Shown here: positions 18,260-28,665 of the stretch, one piece after another
How positions within the stretch are numbered: position 1 is the stretch's first letter
How the letters are laid out: every line of letters starts with the position of its first letter
Assembly (NCBI GenBank): GCA_964409245.1
Contig: CAYPCQ010000023.1
Span: forward strand, 1 to 64,000
Direction of reading: 5' to 3'
From: CAIMWS01 sp964409245
GTDB taxonomy: Bacteria; Verrucomicrobiota; Verrucomicrobiia; Limisphaerales; UBA1319
DNA: 64,000 bases
The notes under the pieces: model-generated
What the model was told of the DNA's origin: nothing
Seen by the model: only the letters and a program-made list of their open reading frames with translations
The model's database searches: none
Made by a program: the position numbers and the translations under genes

Positions 18260-21118
18260 CTATTTCTGGTCCAGGCATTCCCGGACTTTTTCCAGCATGG
18301 TTCCGACCGGGTAGGGTTTGGACAAAAAAAGCACCCCTTCCGAGGCCGCGGGCGGGCCGGCCGTTTCCAGGCGGTAGCCGCTGGAAATGATCACCTTCAG
18401 CGCGGGCTTGCCCTGGCGCATGCGCCGCGCCAATTCCAAGCCGTTCAGCCCCTCAGGCATCACCAGGTCGGTAAATAACAGATCGATTTGCGCCTCGTGT
18501 TCCTGCCAGCGCTGCAGCGCTTCCAGGCCGTTGGCGGCGTCCCACACGCGGTAGCCCGCCAGCCGCAGGGTCTGGGCTAAGAGGCGCCGGACGCTGGGGG
18601 CGTCTTCCACCACCAGGATGGTTTCCCGGCCGCCGCGGGCCGCCGGCTGTTCCACGACGCCCGGCCGGACCGAGGCCGGGTGGCCGGCCGCGGGCAGGAA
18701 CACGCGGAAGGTGGAGCCCCGGCCAATGGTGCTCTCCACCTCGATCCAGCCTTGGTGTTGGGACACAATGCCACGGGCCGTGGACAGGCCCAAGCCAGTG
18801 CCCTTGCCCACCTCCTTGGTGGTGAAAAACGGCTCGAAAATGTGTTTCAAGGTGGCCTCCTCCATGCCGCAGCCGGTGTCCGCCACTGTCAGGCACACAA
18901 AACTTCCCGGCCGGGCCCCGGGATGGGCGGAGACGCCGTCCTGGGCGGAATCCACCCGGGCGGTGCTGATGCTGATCTGGCCTCCCTCGGGCATGGCGTC
19001 GCGGGCGTTCACGGTGAGATTCACCAGCACCTGCTCCAGCATGCCCGCATCCGCCTCCAGCGGCGGCAGGCCCGCCTGCGGAACAAACCGCAAGGCGATG
19101 TTTTCACCGATCAGCCGGCCCAGCATTTTGAGCAGGTTGGCGACCACCTCGTTGAGGTTCAGGATCTTCACCTCGATGCCCGTGCGGTGCCCGAAGAGCA
19201 GCAGCTGGCGGGTGAGGCTGGCGGCCCGATCAATCTCGGTTTGGAGTTCAGTGATGGTCTCGCGGGTCTCCTGGCCCAGGCTGGGGTCTTTTCCCAGGAG
19301 GCCGAGGTTCATGATCACCGAGGTGAGGATGTTGTTGAAGTCGTGGGCCACTCCGCCGGCCAGCTGGCCGATGGCTTCGAGCTTCTGGCTTTGGCGCAGC
19401 TGCTCCTCAAGCTGTTTGCGCTCGGTGATATCGTAGAGCACCACCAGGTGCAAACCATCGAGCGCCGGGGAAGTCATGGATAAAGCGGCGGCCTGGGCCA
19501 GCACGGTCCGGCTTGAGCCATTCTGGCAGCGGATTTCCACTTCCTGCGGCTCAAAAGGGGTGTTTTCCCGCCGGGCCCGGACCAGGCGGGCCTGCCACTC
19601 CCTGGCCACCCGCTCCCGGTAAGCGGCCTCCGGGTAGGCCCGGGGCCACCATTCCTCCAGGGTGGGGATGTCCCGCAGATCATAGCCGAAAATCCTGGTG
19701 AACGCCGGGTTAAGGTAGGTGATGTTCCCGGCGGCGTCATTCAAAGTCAGCGGCACCGGGGAGGCATCGATGACGCCATGGAACGTGGCTTCGCTTTGCC
19801 GCAACGCCGCTTCCGCCCGGCTTTTGGCTGCTTCCTGGGCCAGGTGGTCCAAGGCAAAGGACACATCCGCCGCCGCCTCCTCAAACAGGAGCAGCTCCTT
19901 GTCCCGGAAAAAGCCGGGCTGCGCCGCATAGACCGTGAGCGCGCCGCAAATCCGCCCCGCCTCCCGGATCGGGAAGGACGCCGAGGAGCCAAAGCCCCAG
20001 CGGGCTCCCGCCCGGTGCCAGGGCTTCGTCGCCGTGGCGTGGGCGAAATCGTCGCAGACCATGATGCGCCCCTCGCGGATGGCAGTCCCAGTGGGGCCCC
20101 GCCCCTCCGGGCGGTCATCCGCATAAACCTGGATTTCGTCCAGGTAGCCCTGTGCGCCGCCGGACCGGGCGGCGGGAACCACCCGCTGGGTTGGCTCGTC
20201 CACCAGCCCCACCCAAGCCATGCTCATGGCTCCGTGCTGGACCAATACCTGGCAGATCCCGCTCAGCAATTCCTCCCGGGTTTGGATGCGGGTAATCAAT
20301 TGATTGACCTGGCTAAGCGCCAGGTAAAGCCGGTTCATCCGTTCGATTTCCGATTCCCGCTCCTTGTAGCTGGTGATATCCACTTGCGTGCCCCGCAACC
20401 GCTGCGGCCAGCCCAGGTCATCCAACTCCAGCGATCCTTGCGCCAATACCCAGCGGTAGGATCCCGCAGGCTGTCGCAAACGGAATTCGACCTGGTAATC
20501 CGGCCCGGCCGACCCCAACGAATCCCGGAGGGTTTGCACCGAGCGGTCCCGGTCCTCCGGGTGCAGCAGGTTTTGCCATTCCTCCCAAGTCCAGGCGCCG
20601 GGGCCATTCGCTGGTTCAGTCAAATTAATTCCCAGCGGTGCGGAGCGAACCTGGCTGGCCGTCAGATCCCACTCCCACCCGCCAAAGCTCTGGGCGCGCG
20701 CCGGATGCCGCGGCTCGGGAACGCCAGCGGTTTGCCTTTCGCGGCAGCGTTTGGCCAGGGCCAGAGCGGCCCGCAGATCTCCGTCCCGCAAAGGCTTCAG
20801 CACATAGCCAATGGGATCCACAGCCATGGCCCGCCGGATGGTTTCCGCATCGTCAAGAGCGCTCAGGAACAGGACCGGAACAGCATGCCTTTGCCGGATT
20901 TCCTCAACGGCGGCGATGCCATCCAGCGTGCCGGAAAGCTGGGTGTCGGCCAGGATGAGGCCGGGGGGTTCCCGGTCGGCCAGGGCCACCGCATCGGGTC
21001 CATTGGTGGCCCGGCCAGCCACCTGGAAGCCCAGGGAATCCAGCCGCGCGGCCAAATCTGCGGCGAAGGCAAGATCATCTTCAATGATCAGCACCCGGCT
21101 GGGATTTTCAGAACTCAT
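18260..21118 (-). CDS. Hybrid sensor histidine kinase (REC-PAS-GAF-PAS-HisKA-HATPase-REC)
   Basis: A 952-residue soluble two-component kinase without membrane segments. Order: receiver domain 8-120 with phospho-Asp D58 and K109; PAS 140-255; GAF about 275-430; PAS 440-570; HisKA with phospho-His H592 in GGVAHDFNNILTS; HATPase about 690-812 with N704, DTGCGM and GTGLGLST boxes; second receiver 832-950 with D884 in LLFTDLVMPE. Having receivers at both ends points to a phosphorelay in which another kinase may signal into the N-terminal receiver. The C-terminal receiver has no output domain, so a separate Hpt or response regulator is expected elsewhere. The adjacent pseudopilin gene is divergent, so no target is obvious from context. 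Confidence 0.95.
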   Translation of the reverse strand: MSSENPSRVLIIEDDLAFAADLAARLDSLGFQVAGRATNGPDAVALADREPPGLILADTQLSGTLDGIAAVEEIRQRHAVPVLFLSALDDAETIRRAMAVDPIGYVLKPLRDGDLRAALALAKRCRERQTAGVPEPRHPARAQSFGGWEWDLTASQVRSAPLGINLTEPANGPGAWTWEEWQNLLHPEDRDRSVQTLRDSLGSAGPDYQVEFRLRQPAGSYRWVLAQGSLELDDLGWPQRLRGTQVDITSYKERESEIERMNRLYLALSQVNQLITRIQTREELLSGICQVLVQHGAMSMAWVGLVDEPTQRVVPAARSGGAQGYLDEIQVYADDRPEGRGPTGTAIREGRIMVCDDFAHATATKPWHRAGARWGFGSSASFPIREAGRICGALTVYAAQPGFFRDKELLLFEEAAADVSFALDHLAQEAAKSRAEAALRQSEATFHGVIDASPVPLTLNDAAGNITYLNPAFTRIFGYDLRDIPTLEEWWPRAYPEAAYRERVAREWQARLVRARRENTPFEPQEVEIRCQNGSSRTVLAQAAALSMTSPALDGLHLVVLYDITERKQLEEQLRQSQKLEAIGQLAGGVAHDFNNILTSVIMNLGLLGKDPSLGQETRETITELQTEIDRAASLTRQLLLFGHRTGIEVKILNLNEVVANLLKMLGRLIGENIALRFVPQAGLPPLEADAGMLEQVLVNLTVNARDAMPEGGQISISTARVDSAQDGVSAHPGARPGSFVCLTVADTGCGMEEATLKHIFEPFFTTKEVGKGTGLGLSTARGIVSQHQGWIEVESTIGRGSTFRVFLPAAGHPASVRPGVVEQPAARGGRETILVVEDAPSVRRLLAQTLRLAGYRVWDAANGLEALQRWQEHEAQIDLLFTDLVMPEGLNGLELARRMRQGKPALKVIISSGYRLETAGPPAASEGVLFLSKPYPVGTMLEKVRECLDQK

Positions 21119-21305
21119 CGTCGGATGACATTACCTTTTTGCCCGGTGGATTACAATTAGAAACACCCCTTGTGGCTTCCTGTGCCAGCGGACGCACACT
21201 TGTCGAGCCGTTGACGGGTGGCGTAGGATGGACCAAAGGATGTTGACCGTCTTTGGCACAGCGGCTACCATCCGGACACCTGAGAATCTAATCCGACATT
21301 GATTT

Positions 21306-22181
21306 ATGAAAAGTCCGAATCCGACTGGAATTGCCGGCTTGCGAAGGAGCTTTGATGGCGCCCGCGGTTTTACTTTGATCGAATTGCTGGTGGTCATCGC
21401 CATCATCGCGATCCTGGCTTCCATGCTTCTGCCGGCTCTGGCCAAGGCCAAGCAAAACGCGACCGGGACACGCTGCTTGAGCAACCAGAAGCAGCTCGGC
21501 CTGAGCTTCACCATGTATAACGATGACAACAACAACAACTTGCTGCCTTACGCCTCGGTCCTGATTCCCCAGCTCAACGGCCGCTATAACCTCAATGGGG
21601 GCGGCATCTGGCCCTATGATGTGACTGTTAAAGTAACTGAAACCGGCAGCTCCCGGATCCTGGCTGAAATCAAAGCCAAGATGGCCCTTTCCCCTTACTT
21701 CAAATACAGCCCGAATGTGGACATGTTCCATTGCCCCGGGGACCAGCGCTACAAACGCCCGCCGGCTTCCCAAGGCTGGGCCTTCGACAGCTATTCCCGC
21801 GGGGCGGGACTCAACGGAGAGGATGATGGCAATTCCATCCGCAAGGCCTCGGATATCAAAAGACCGTCCAAAATGTTCGTTTTCGTGGAGGATGCCGATT
21901 CCCGCGGTTTCAACATCGGCTGCTGGATGATGGATCCGGTGACCCCTTCCGCCGTCGATAACCTGGCCATCTACCACATCTCCAAAGGCACCCTCGGCTT
22001 CGCTGATGGCCATGCCGAAATGCATAAGTGGCAGGATAAGGAAACCCTCAATACCGGCAGGATCGCCGCCAATGGCCAGCAGGTCTCCTTCGGCTCCGGC
22101 TGCATGGGGCCCCGGGATTCCCGATGGATGGGCGAACGCTATGTCTATAAGAACTGGCCCCCTCCGTGGCTGGGCCGGTAA
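21306..22181 (+). CDS. Type II secretion-like pseudopilin, H-x9-DG family
   Basis: A 291-residue protein with a class III prepilin leader: cleavage is expected after G21 in ARG-FTLIELLVV, with E26 at position +5 and a hydrophobic helix to about residue 45 (AIIAILASMLLPALAKAK). The C-terminal part contains the FADGHAEMHKW motif of the large Verrucomicrobiota/Planctomycetota pseudopilin family that carries H-x9-DG tails. Such proteins are numerous in these genomes and are usually not linked to the main secretion operon, as here. The ribosome site is weak. Exact cargo or filament role is unknown. Confidence 0.93.
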   Translation: MKSPNPTGIAGLRRSFDGARGFTLIELLVVIAIIAILASMLLPALAKAKQNATGTRCLSNQKQLGLSFTMYNDDNNNNLLPYASVLIPQLNGRYNLNGGGIWPYDVTVKVTETGSSRILAEIKAKMALSPYFKYSPNVDMFHCPGDQRYKRPPASQGWAFDSYSRGAGLNGEDDGNSIRKASDIKRPSKMFVFVEDADSRGFNIGCWMMDPVTPSAVDNLAIYHISKGTLGFADGHAEMHKWQDKETLNTGRIAANGQQVSFGSGCMGPRDSRWMGERYVYKNWPPPWLGR

Positions 22182-22304
22182 GCGGATGATTGGCCAAACC
22201 GGCGGCCCGGGGAATTGCGCCGGGCGGATGCTGCGGACCGCCTGCTGATCACGAGCGGAACCAGATCCTCACGTTTCCACGCCGCCCGCGACCCCAGCTC
22301 CTGT

Positions 22305-23213
22305 TCACCTGGCCAGCAGCTTGGCGATGAGAAAATGGTGCGCGTCGGGATACCGGGCCGATTGGGACGCGCCGGGGATGACCAGGTGGCATTCGTGCCC
22401 AACCAGGTCCGATTTTTCCTTCAGCTTCACACCGAATACCGGGTGATGGATCCCATGGCCGGCGTCCCGGGAGGGCAGATCCAGCTCGGCGCTGCAGGTC
22501 ATGAACAACGGCGGATCCTGCGCATCCACATGGTTGATGGGTGAAAACTCGGCGTAAACGTGGCGGTGCCGCCCGTAATTCCTGAGCGCATCCCCGATGG
22601 TTTTTTCCCCCACCGCCAGGGCGATCATGGGATGCTGGAGGACGTTTGGCCCCAGCCAGCCCTCGATGACCTTCGGATCGATGGCGGTTTGCCCCACGGC
22701 CACGGCGGCGGCGCAGACCCGCGTCGATTCACGCAGCACCGGATCCGCGGCCTTCGGGTCGGCCAGATCGTCATGCAGCAGCAGCCACATGGAGGTGCAG
22801 GCCCCGGCGCTGGGGCCGGTCAAGGCAATGCGCCTGGCATTGATGTTCCAAGCCGCCGCCTGCAAACGCAGGAATTGGATGGCCCGCGCCGCATCGTGGA
22901 CCGGGGCCGGCAGCGGATGCTCCGGCGCCAAACGGTAGTTGATCGCGGCCACGGAGATTCCCTGCTCCAGAAACGGTTGGATGGCCGGCCCTTTCTGGCT
23001 CTTATCGCCCGTCAGCCACCCGCCACCATGGATATACACCAGCAGCGGCCGCGGCCCCGCCCCGTCCGCCTTCCAAAAATCCAGCACGTTCCGCGGGTGC
23101 GGCCCATAGGCGGCATCCGCATGGGCCGGCGCCGGTCTGGTCGGCCCTTCGGCGGCGGGCACTGCGCCGGGGCCAGCCGACATCAGCCACAAAGCAGCAA
23201 TCCAGCATTTCAT
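22305..23213 (-). CDS. Secreted alpha/beta-hydrolase (HSL-like esterase)
   Basis: A 302-residue exported hydrolase. The ATG at 23213 gives a short signal peptide (CWIAALWLMSAGPGAVPAA); a start 14 codons upstream is less likely. It has the hormone-sensitive-lipase oxyanion loop HGGGW (about 62-66), then the nucleophile elbow GPSAG with S135, fitting G-x-S-x-G. The catalytic acid is probably in CSAELDLP and the histidine in GHECHL near the end. The family cleaves short acyl esters; in polysaccharide-degrading bacteria such enzymes often deacetylate glycans, which is inference here. It converges with the pseudopilin and is divergent from the CotH/lamin-tail giant. Confidence 0.9.
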   Translation of the reverse strand: MKCWIAALWLMSAGPGAVPAAEGPTRPAPAHADAAYGPHPRNVLDFWKADGAGPRPLLVYIHGGGWLTGDKSQKGPAIQPFLEQGISVAAINYRLAPEHPLPAPVHDAARAIQFLRLQAAAWNINARRIALTGPSAGACTSMWLLLHDDLADPKAADPVLRESTRVCAAAVAVGQTAIDPKVIEGWLGPNVLQHPMIALAVGEKTIGDALRNYGRHRHVYAEFSPINHVDAQDPPLFMTCSAELDLPSRDAGHGIHHPVFGVKLKEKSDLVGHECHLVIPGASQSARYPDAHHFLIAKLLAR

Positions 23214-23455
23214 ATTTGGTTCCCGCAGGGTGCCGCCGCGGCGGGCGGATGCCAAGCAAGTTCATCCGCCGGATTGCCGCCGCGTGGATATCCCCAAACC
23301 GCCCCATGCCACCTGGAGCCGGGCGCCGCCAAGCCGGGGTTGGCCGGCGAAACCATGGGCGGGGGCCTCGCCGCATCAGGCTGCGGCAACGCAAACTCCC
23401 TCGCGCTCCGGAAATCCTGGCTGACACGGTGGCGGCAGCCGGGTAAGACTAGGGC

Positions 23456-26400
23456 ATGCGAACGTTTGTTCTGTGCCTTGCCGTTGCCTTCTTTTCCGGG
23501 GTTTTGCCATGCCGCGGCGCCGGCCCTTTGATCATCTCCGAATTCATGGCCGCCAACGATGGCTCGTTGCGCGACGCGGACGGCGACGCCTCGGACTGGA
23601 TCGAGATCCAAAATACCGGCGCCAGCACGGTGAACCTGGCGGGCTGGCGCCTCACCGATGACCCCGCCGGCCTCGCCCAGTGGACTTTCCCCCCGACCAA
23701 CCTGGCGCCCGGGAAATTCCTCCTGGTCTTCGCCTCCGGAAAGAACCGGGCGGTGGCGGGCCGCGAATTGCACACCCATTTCCAGCTGGATGCCGCCGGG
23801 GGTTGCCTGGCCCTGATGGAGCCGGACGGCCGGACCATCGCCCACCAGTTTGCGCCGGCTTACCCGGCGCAGGCGCCAGGCGTGTCCTACGGCGTTGCCG
23901 CCGCCACCACCAGCCACCCTTTTGTGTTGAGCGGGGCCACCGCCCGGTGGCTCGTCCCGGCCGGCCCCGGGGACATGCCGGCGGCCTGGACCGCCACCGA
24001 TTTCGACCACCAGTCCTGGGCGGTGGGGCAAACCGGCCTGGGCTACAGCTCCGGCCTCAGCAATGCCGCGCCGGTGGGCGGGGGCACGAACCTGGCCCTG
24101 GGCCGCCCCACCACCCAATCGTCCACCCTGGGCGGGTTTGTTTCCAGCCAGGGAGTGAATGGGAGCTACTCGGATTTCACCCACACCCAGGCTGGCCAAA
24201 ACCTGCCGGCCCAGTGGGAGGTTGATCTGGGGACGAACTATGCCCTCGCCCGGATCGTGCTCTACAACCGGGCCGATTGCTGCGGGTCGCGGCTCCGGGA
24301 TCTCACGGTGGAAATCCTCGCCGCCGGCCCCGGCGGCCTGGTCACCAATCATGCCTCCCTCCTGCTCAATCCCGAAAACCGGGGCTACACCTATCCCGGA
24401 GGCCCGGCGGCCATCACCAACGATCTCGTGGCGCTCACCGGCGGCTCCGTGGCGGGCCGGGTGGTGCGCGTCCGCCGCACTCCCGACCCCGATCTCTCGG
24501 GCACCGGCGGCCAGGGCAATGGGGACGAAGCCGACGTGCTGACGGTGGCCGAGGTGGAGGTGTTCGGGGGCACGGGCGATAATCTCAAGAGCTTGATCCA
24601 GACCGATCTGGCCGGCTCCCTGCCGGGCCGCAATGCCACCCTGCTGGCGCGCATCCCCTTCGGCATCCCCACCGAGGAGATGCCGGCGCTGGCCCGGCTG
24701 ACCTTGCGGATGAAATACGATGACGGTTTTATCGCCTGGCTGAACGGCGTCGAGATCGCCCGGCGCAACGCCCCGGCCGTCCCGGCCTGGAACTCCGCCG
24801 CCACCGCGGAGCATCCCCTGCTGAACACGCTGCAGTTTGAGGAGATCGACGTGTCGGCCGGCCTCAGCCAGCTGCGCGAGGGCGGGAATGTGCTCGCCAT
24901 CCAGGGGCTGAACCGGACCGCCGCGGACAGTGATTTCCTGCTGCTTCCGGAACTCCTCGGGACGTCCGCCCCCAGCCTGTCCGAAGGATACTTCGCGCTG
25001 CCGACCCCCGGCGCCGCCAATACCGCCTCCTGGCTGGGGCTGGTGGCGGACACCAAGTTCAGTGTGGACCGGGGCCTGTTCACGGCGCCTTTTGAGGTCT
25101 TGCTCACCACCGCCACGCCGGGGGCGTTTATCTTTTACACCACCAACGGAGCGCTCCCCAGCGCGGTCAGCGGGCTGCCCTGCACCGGCCCGATCCCCAT
25201 CAGCCGGACCACGGTGCTGCGCGCCATCGCCACCAAGCCCGGCTATCGTCCTTCGGAGGTGGACACGCATACCTACGTGTTCCTGAACAGCGTCAGCGCG
25301 CAAAGCACGCAGACCGCGCTCGCGGCCGGATTCCCGAGCACCTGGGCGTGGCTCGGGGCGGATTACGCCATGGATCCGCGCATCACCACCACCAATGGCA
25401 GCCGGATGGAGGCGGCGTTGCGCTCCCTGCCGTCCGTGTTCCTCACCACCAGCGTCTCCAACCTCTTCGACCCGAACAACGGCATCTACTCCCACCCCAC
25501 CAGCGGCGGGGTGGCCTGGGAGCGGCCGGCTTCCCTGGAAATGGTCGGCGCCGGCGGCGCCTCCGAATTCCAGGTGAACTGCGGGCTGCGGGTGCAGGGC
25601 GGGTATTTCCGGGATCCCGGGGTCACCCACAAGCACTCCCTGCGGGTCCTGTTCAAGGACGCCTACGGGCCGGGCAAGCTGCGCCATGATCTGTTCCCGG
25701 GGACCAGCGCCGTGCAGGAGTTCGACACGCTGGTGTTCCGCGCCGGCGCCAACGACGGCTACGCCTGGGCGGATGCCAAGGACACGGAACAGTTCATCCG
25801 GGATGAATTCGGCCGGCGCCTGCAGCTGGCCACAGGCCACCCGGCCCCGCATGGCCAGTTTGTCCATCTCTACCTGAACGGCCTCTACTGGGGGCTCTAC
25901 GATCTGGCCGAACGGCCCAACGAGGATTTCTCCGCCGCCTACTTCGGGGGCCTGGCCGGGGATTGGGATTCCAACAATGCCGGCGATATCAAGAACGGCG
26001 ACCTGGAGGCCTGGAACACCTTCCTCAACCTGGCCCAGCAAACCGCCACGCTGGCCAATTACGAGAAGCTCCAGGGCCGCAATGCGGATGGCTCCCGCAA
26101 CCCCGCCTTCCCGGTTTACCTGGATGCCGCGGACTATATCGACTACCTGATCGTCAACCTGTGGGGCGGCAACTGGGACTGGCCCAACAAGAATTTCTGG
26201 TTTGGCCGCCTGCGCACCGCCGCCAGCACCGGCTTCAAGTTCTACCTGTGGGACTTCGAGAACACCATGGGCAACAACCTGGGGCGCTCCCCCATCAACA
26301 TGGTCTCGCCGCGGGCGGGGCTGGAGTCCGCCGGGGTGGCCGCGCCCCATTATTTCCTGAAGAACAATCCCGAGTACCGGCTCGACTTCGCCGACCGCGT

Positions 26401-28624
26401 CCACCAGCTCTTCTTCAACGGCGGCCTGCTCACGCCCCAGGTGCTCACCAACCGCTACTTCGCCCTGGCCGGCGAGGTGGAGGCCGCCATCGTTCCCGAA
26501 TCGGCCCGCTGGGGCGATGACAATCTCAATCCCCCGCAGGATCTGACCGACTGGCTCCGCGAACGGGACTGGATCCTGAAGACCTACCTGAAGGGCCGCA
26601 GCGACATCGTGCTGCAGCAATTCCGCAGCGCCGGCCTGTACCCGGGCGTGGGCGCGCCCGCCTTCAGCCAATACGGCGGCGCCATCACCAACGGCTTCCT
26701 GCTCACCCTGACCCATTCCAATACCGCGGGTGCCATCCATTATACCCTGGATGGCGCCGACCCGCGCCTCCCCGGCGGGAGCCTGAGCGGCGCCGCGCTC
26801 ACCTACAGCCAGGCTGTCCCGCTCGGCGGCAGCACCCGGGTCAAGGCCCGCGTGCGCAACGGCTCCACCTGGAGCGCCCTGGCCCAGGCCGATTTCCTCT
26901 GGCCCGAAGCCATCCCTCTGCGCATCACCGAGCTGATGTATCATCCAGCGCCGTTAAGCGCCGCCGAAACCGCCGCCGGCTTCACCAACGTGGAGGATTT
27001 CGAGTTCGTTGAGCTGCGGAATGTGGGCGGCGCTCCCGCCAGCCTCGCGGGCGTGCATTTCGACCAGGGGATCACCTTCAGCTTCGCCGGCGGCCTGCTC
27101 GCCCCGGGCGGGCGCCTCCTGCTGGTGCGCAGCAGCGCCGCCTTCGCCGCCCGCTACGGTTCCGCCATCCCCATCGCCGGCACCTATTCCGGCACGCTCG
27201 ATAATGCCGGCGAGCGCCTGCGCCTGCGCGATGCCGCGGACCGGACCATCCTGGACTTCAGCTATTCCGATGGCTGGCAGCCCACCACCGACGGCTTCGG
27301 TTTCTCCCTGGTCATTCCCGATGACACCGCGCCCGCTTCCACCTGGGCGGCCAAGGCCAGCTGGCGGGCCAGCAGCGCCCGGGGCGGCTCGCCCGGCGGG
27401 CTGGACGCGCCGGCCCCCAGCTTTCCCTTCGTGGTGGTCAATGAACTCCTCCCGCGCCCGGCGCCCGGCGCCCCCGTGGCGGTGGAGCTGGCCAACCTGG
27501 GCGACAGCCCTGCCGATGTCGCCGGCTGGTGGCTGACGGACGAATTCCGCGTCCCCGGGAAACTTCGGTTGCCGGCGGGGACGGTCATTCCGCCCGGCGG
27601 CTTCGTGGTGTTCACCGAGCAGGATTTTGGCCCGGCCGTCCTGGGCGCCCGGGCTTTGGCCTTCAATGCCGGTGGGGGCGAAGTGCGCCTGTTCAGCGCG
27701 GATTCCGCCGGGAATTTGACCGGGTATGGGCAGGGCTGGGATTTCGGGGCGGCGGCGGAGGGCGCCAGCTTTGGCCGGTTCGTCACCAGCACGGGGGCGG
27801 ACCATTTTGCCGCCCAGGCCAGCCCCTCGCTGGGCGCCGCGAACACCGGCCCCCGGGTGGGGCCGGCCGTCATCAGCCAGATCATGTACCACCCGCCGGA
27901 TGCCACAGGCGGGCTCGACAACCCGCGCGATGAATTCCTTGAAATCGCCAATGCCACCCCCCAGGCCCTGGACCTTTTTGCGCCCGGGGCGCCCGCCTAT
28001 GCCTGGCAGATCCAAGGCGGGGTGAGCTTCCTTTTTCCGGCCGGTTTGAGCCTGGCCGCCGGGGAGCGCCTCCTGCTGGTCAATTTCGATCCCGCCGCCG
28101 AGCCGGCCGCCCTGGCGGATTTCCGCCGCCTCTATGCGGTGCCCGGGGGCGTCCGCATCCTCGGCCCCTATGCGGGGAAGCTCAACAACGACACCGACGC
28201 CATCGAGCTGCTGAAGCCGGCCCTCTTCCCGTCCGGTGCCACCGCCGCGGTGCTGGTGGAGAGGGTTTCCTACCACGACAACGATCCCTGGCCGGCCGCC
28301 GCGGACGGATTGGGCGGCGCTTTGCACCGCCGGCCGCTCCTGGCCTATGGCAACGATCCGGCCAGCTGGGTGGCGGACAAACCCACACCCGGCGTGCCTT
28401 ATCCCGGCGGGGAAGAGGTCTGGCTGGGCCTTGAGCTGGCGGGCGCCAGCGGGCGGCTCGCGTGGCCGGGGACGGCCGCCGGCTGGACTTTGGAACAGGC
28501 CGGGGAAATCGGGCCGGGAGCCGCGTGGACTCCTTGCCCGGCTGCCCCGGAGCTGGTGGCCGGGCAGTGGCAAGTCATGGTGCCAGCCGCCGCCGCCAAC
28601 CGGTTCTTCCGGCTGCGCCGCTGA
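23456..28624 (+). CDS. Giant secreted lamin-tail / discoidin / CotH-kinase protein
   Basis: A 1722-residue exported protein with a signal peptide (FVLCLAVAFFSGVLPCRGA). Parts in order: lamin-tail domain (about 22-130) starting LIISEFMAANDG; discoidin-like F5/8-C domain (about 205-375); chitobiase-C-like domain (about 525-610) with FYTTNGALPS; CotH-kinase-like domain (about 640-1010) with HLYLNGLYWGLYDLAERPN and FKFYLWDFENTMGNN; a second chitobiase-C-like domain (about 1075-1150); three more lamin-tail domains (about 1155-1290, 1325-1430, 1471-1620); and an FFRL-type tail. CotH proteins are atypical kinases acting on extracellular proteins in Bacillus spores; function in such giant secreted proteins is unknown. 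It is transcribed alone, facing away from the esterase. Confidence 0.93.
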   Translation: MRTFVLCLAVAFFSGVLPCRGAGPLIISEFMAANDGSLRDADGDASDWIEIQNTGASTVNLAGWRLTDDPAGLAQWTFPPTNLAPGKFLLVFASGKNRAVAGRELHTHFQLDAAGGCLALMEPDGRTIAHQFAPAYPAQAPGVSYGVAAATTSHPFVLSGATARWLVPAGPGDMPAAWTATDFDHQSWAVGQTGLGYSSGLSNAAPVGGGTNLALGRPTTQSSTLGGFVSSQGVNGSYSDFTHTQAGQNLPAQWEVDLGTNYALARIVLYNRADCCGSRLRDLTVEILAAGPGGLVTNHASLLLNPENRGYTYPGGPAAITNDLVALTGGSVAGRVVRVRRTPDPDLSGTGGQGNGDEADVLTVAEVEVFGGTGDNLKSLIQTDLAGSLPGRNATLLARIPFGIPTEEMPALARLTLRMKYDDGFIAWLNGVEIARRNAPAVPAWNSAATAEHPLLNTLQFEEIDVSAGLSQLREGGNVLAIQGLNRTAADSDFLLLPELLGTSAPSLSEGYFALPTPGAANTASWLGLVADTKFSVDRGLFTAPFEVLLTTATPGAFIFYTTNGALPSAVSGLPCTGPIPISRTTVLRAIATKPGYRPSEVDTHTYVFLNSVSAQSTQTALAAGFPSTWAWLGADYAMDPRITTTNGSRMEAALRSLPSVFLTTSVSNLFDPNNGIYSHPTSGGVAWERPASLEMVGAGGASEFQVNCGLRVQGGYFRDPGVTHKHSLRVLFKDAYGPGKLRHDLFPGTSAVQEFDTLVFRAGANDGYAWADAKDTEQFIRDEFGRRLQLATGHPAPHGQFVHLYLNGLYWGLYDLAERPNEDFSAAYFGGLAGDWDSNNAGDIKNGDLEAWNTFLNLAQQTATLANYEKLQGRNADGSRNPAFPVYLDAADYIDYLIVNLWGGNWDWPNKNFWFGRLRTAASTGFKFYLWDFENTMGNNLGRSPINMVSPRAGLESAGVAAPHYFLKNNPEYRLDFADRVHQLFFNGGLLTPQVLTNRYFALAGEVEAAIVPESARWGDDNLNPPQDLTDWLRERDWILKTYLKGRSDIVLQQFRSAGLYPGVGAPAFSQYGGAITNGFLLTLTHSNTAGAIHYTLDGADPRLPGGSLSGAALTYSQAVPLGGSTRVKARVRNGSTWSALAQADFLWPEAIPLRITELMYHPAPLSAAETAAGFTNVEDFEFVELRNVGGAPASLAGVHFDQGITFSFAGGLLAPGGRLLLVRSSAAFAARYGSAIPIAGTYSGTLDNAGERLRLRDAADRTILDFSYSDGWQPTTDGFGFSLVIPDDTAPASTWAAKASWRASSARGGSPGGLDAPAPSFPFVVVNELLPRPAPGAPVAVELANLGDSPADVAGWWLTDEFRVPGKLRLPAGTVIPPGGFVVFTEQDFGPAVLGARALAFNAGGGEVRLFSADSAGNLTGYGQGWDFGAAAEGASFGRFVTSTGADHFAAQASPSLGAANTGPRVGPAVISQIMYHPPDATGGLDNPRDEFLEIANATPQALDLFAPGAPAYAWQIQGGVSFLFPAGLSLAAGERLLLVNFDPAAEPAALADFRRLYAVPGGVRILGPYAGKLNNDTDAIELLKPALFPSGATAAVLVERVSYHDNDPWPAAADGLGGALHRRPLLAYGNDPASWVADKPTPGVPYPGGEEVWLGLELAGASGRLAWPGTAAGWTLEQAGEIGPGAAWTPCPAAPELVAGQWQVMVPAAAANRFFRLRR

Positions 28625-28665
28625 CGCCCCATTGGCCACCGCCCTCTGACGGCTGAGCCGTCCAG

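Noticed and set aside
23210..26944. A 1244-codon open frame on the minus strand
   Set aside because: It is opposite the CotH/lamin-tail gene and has low-complexity Gly/Ala/Val/Gln composition; the plus-strand gene has recognisable domains.
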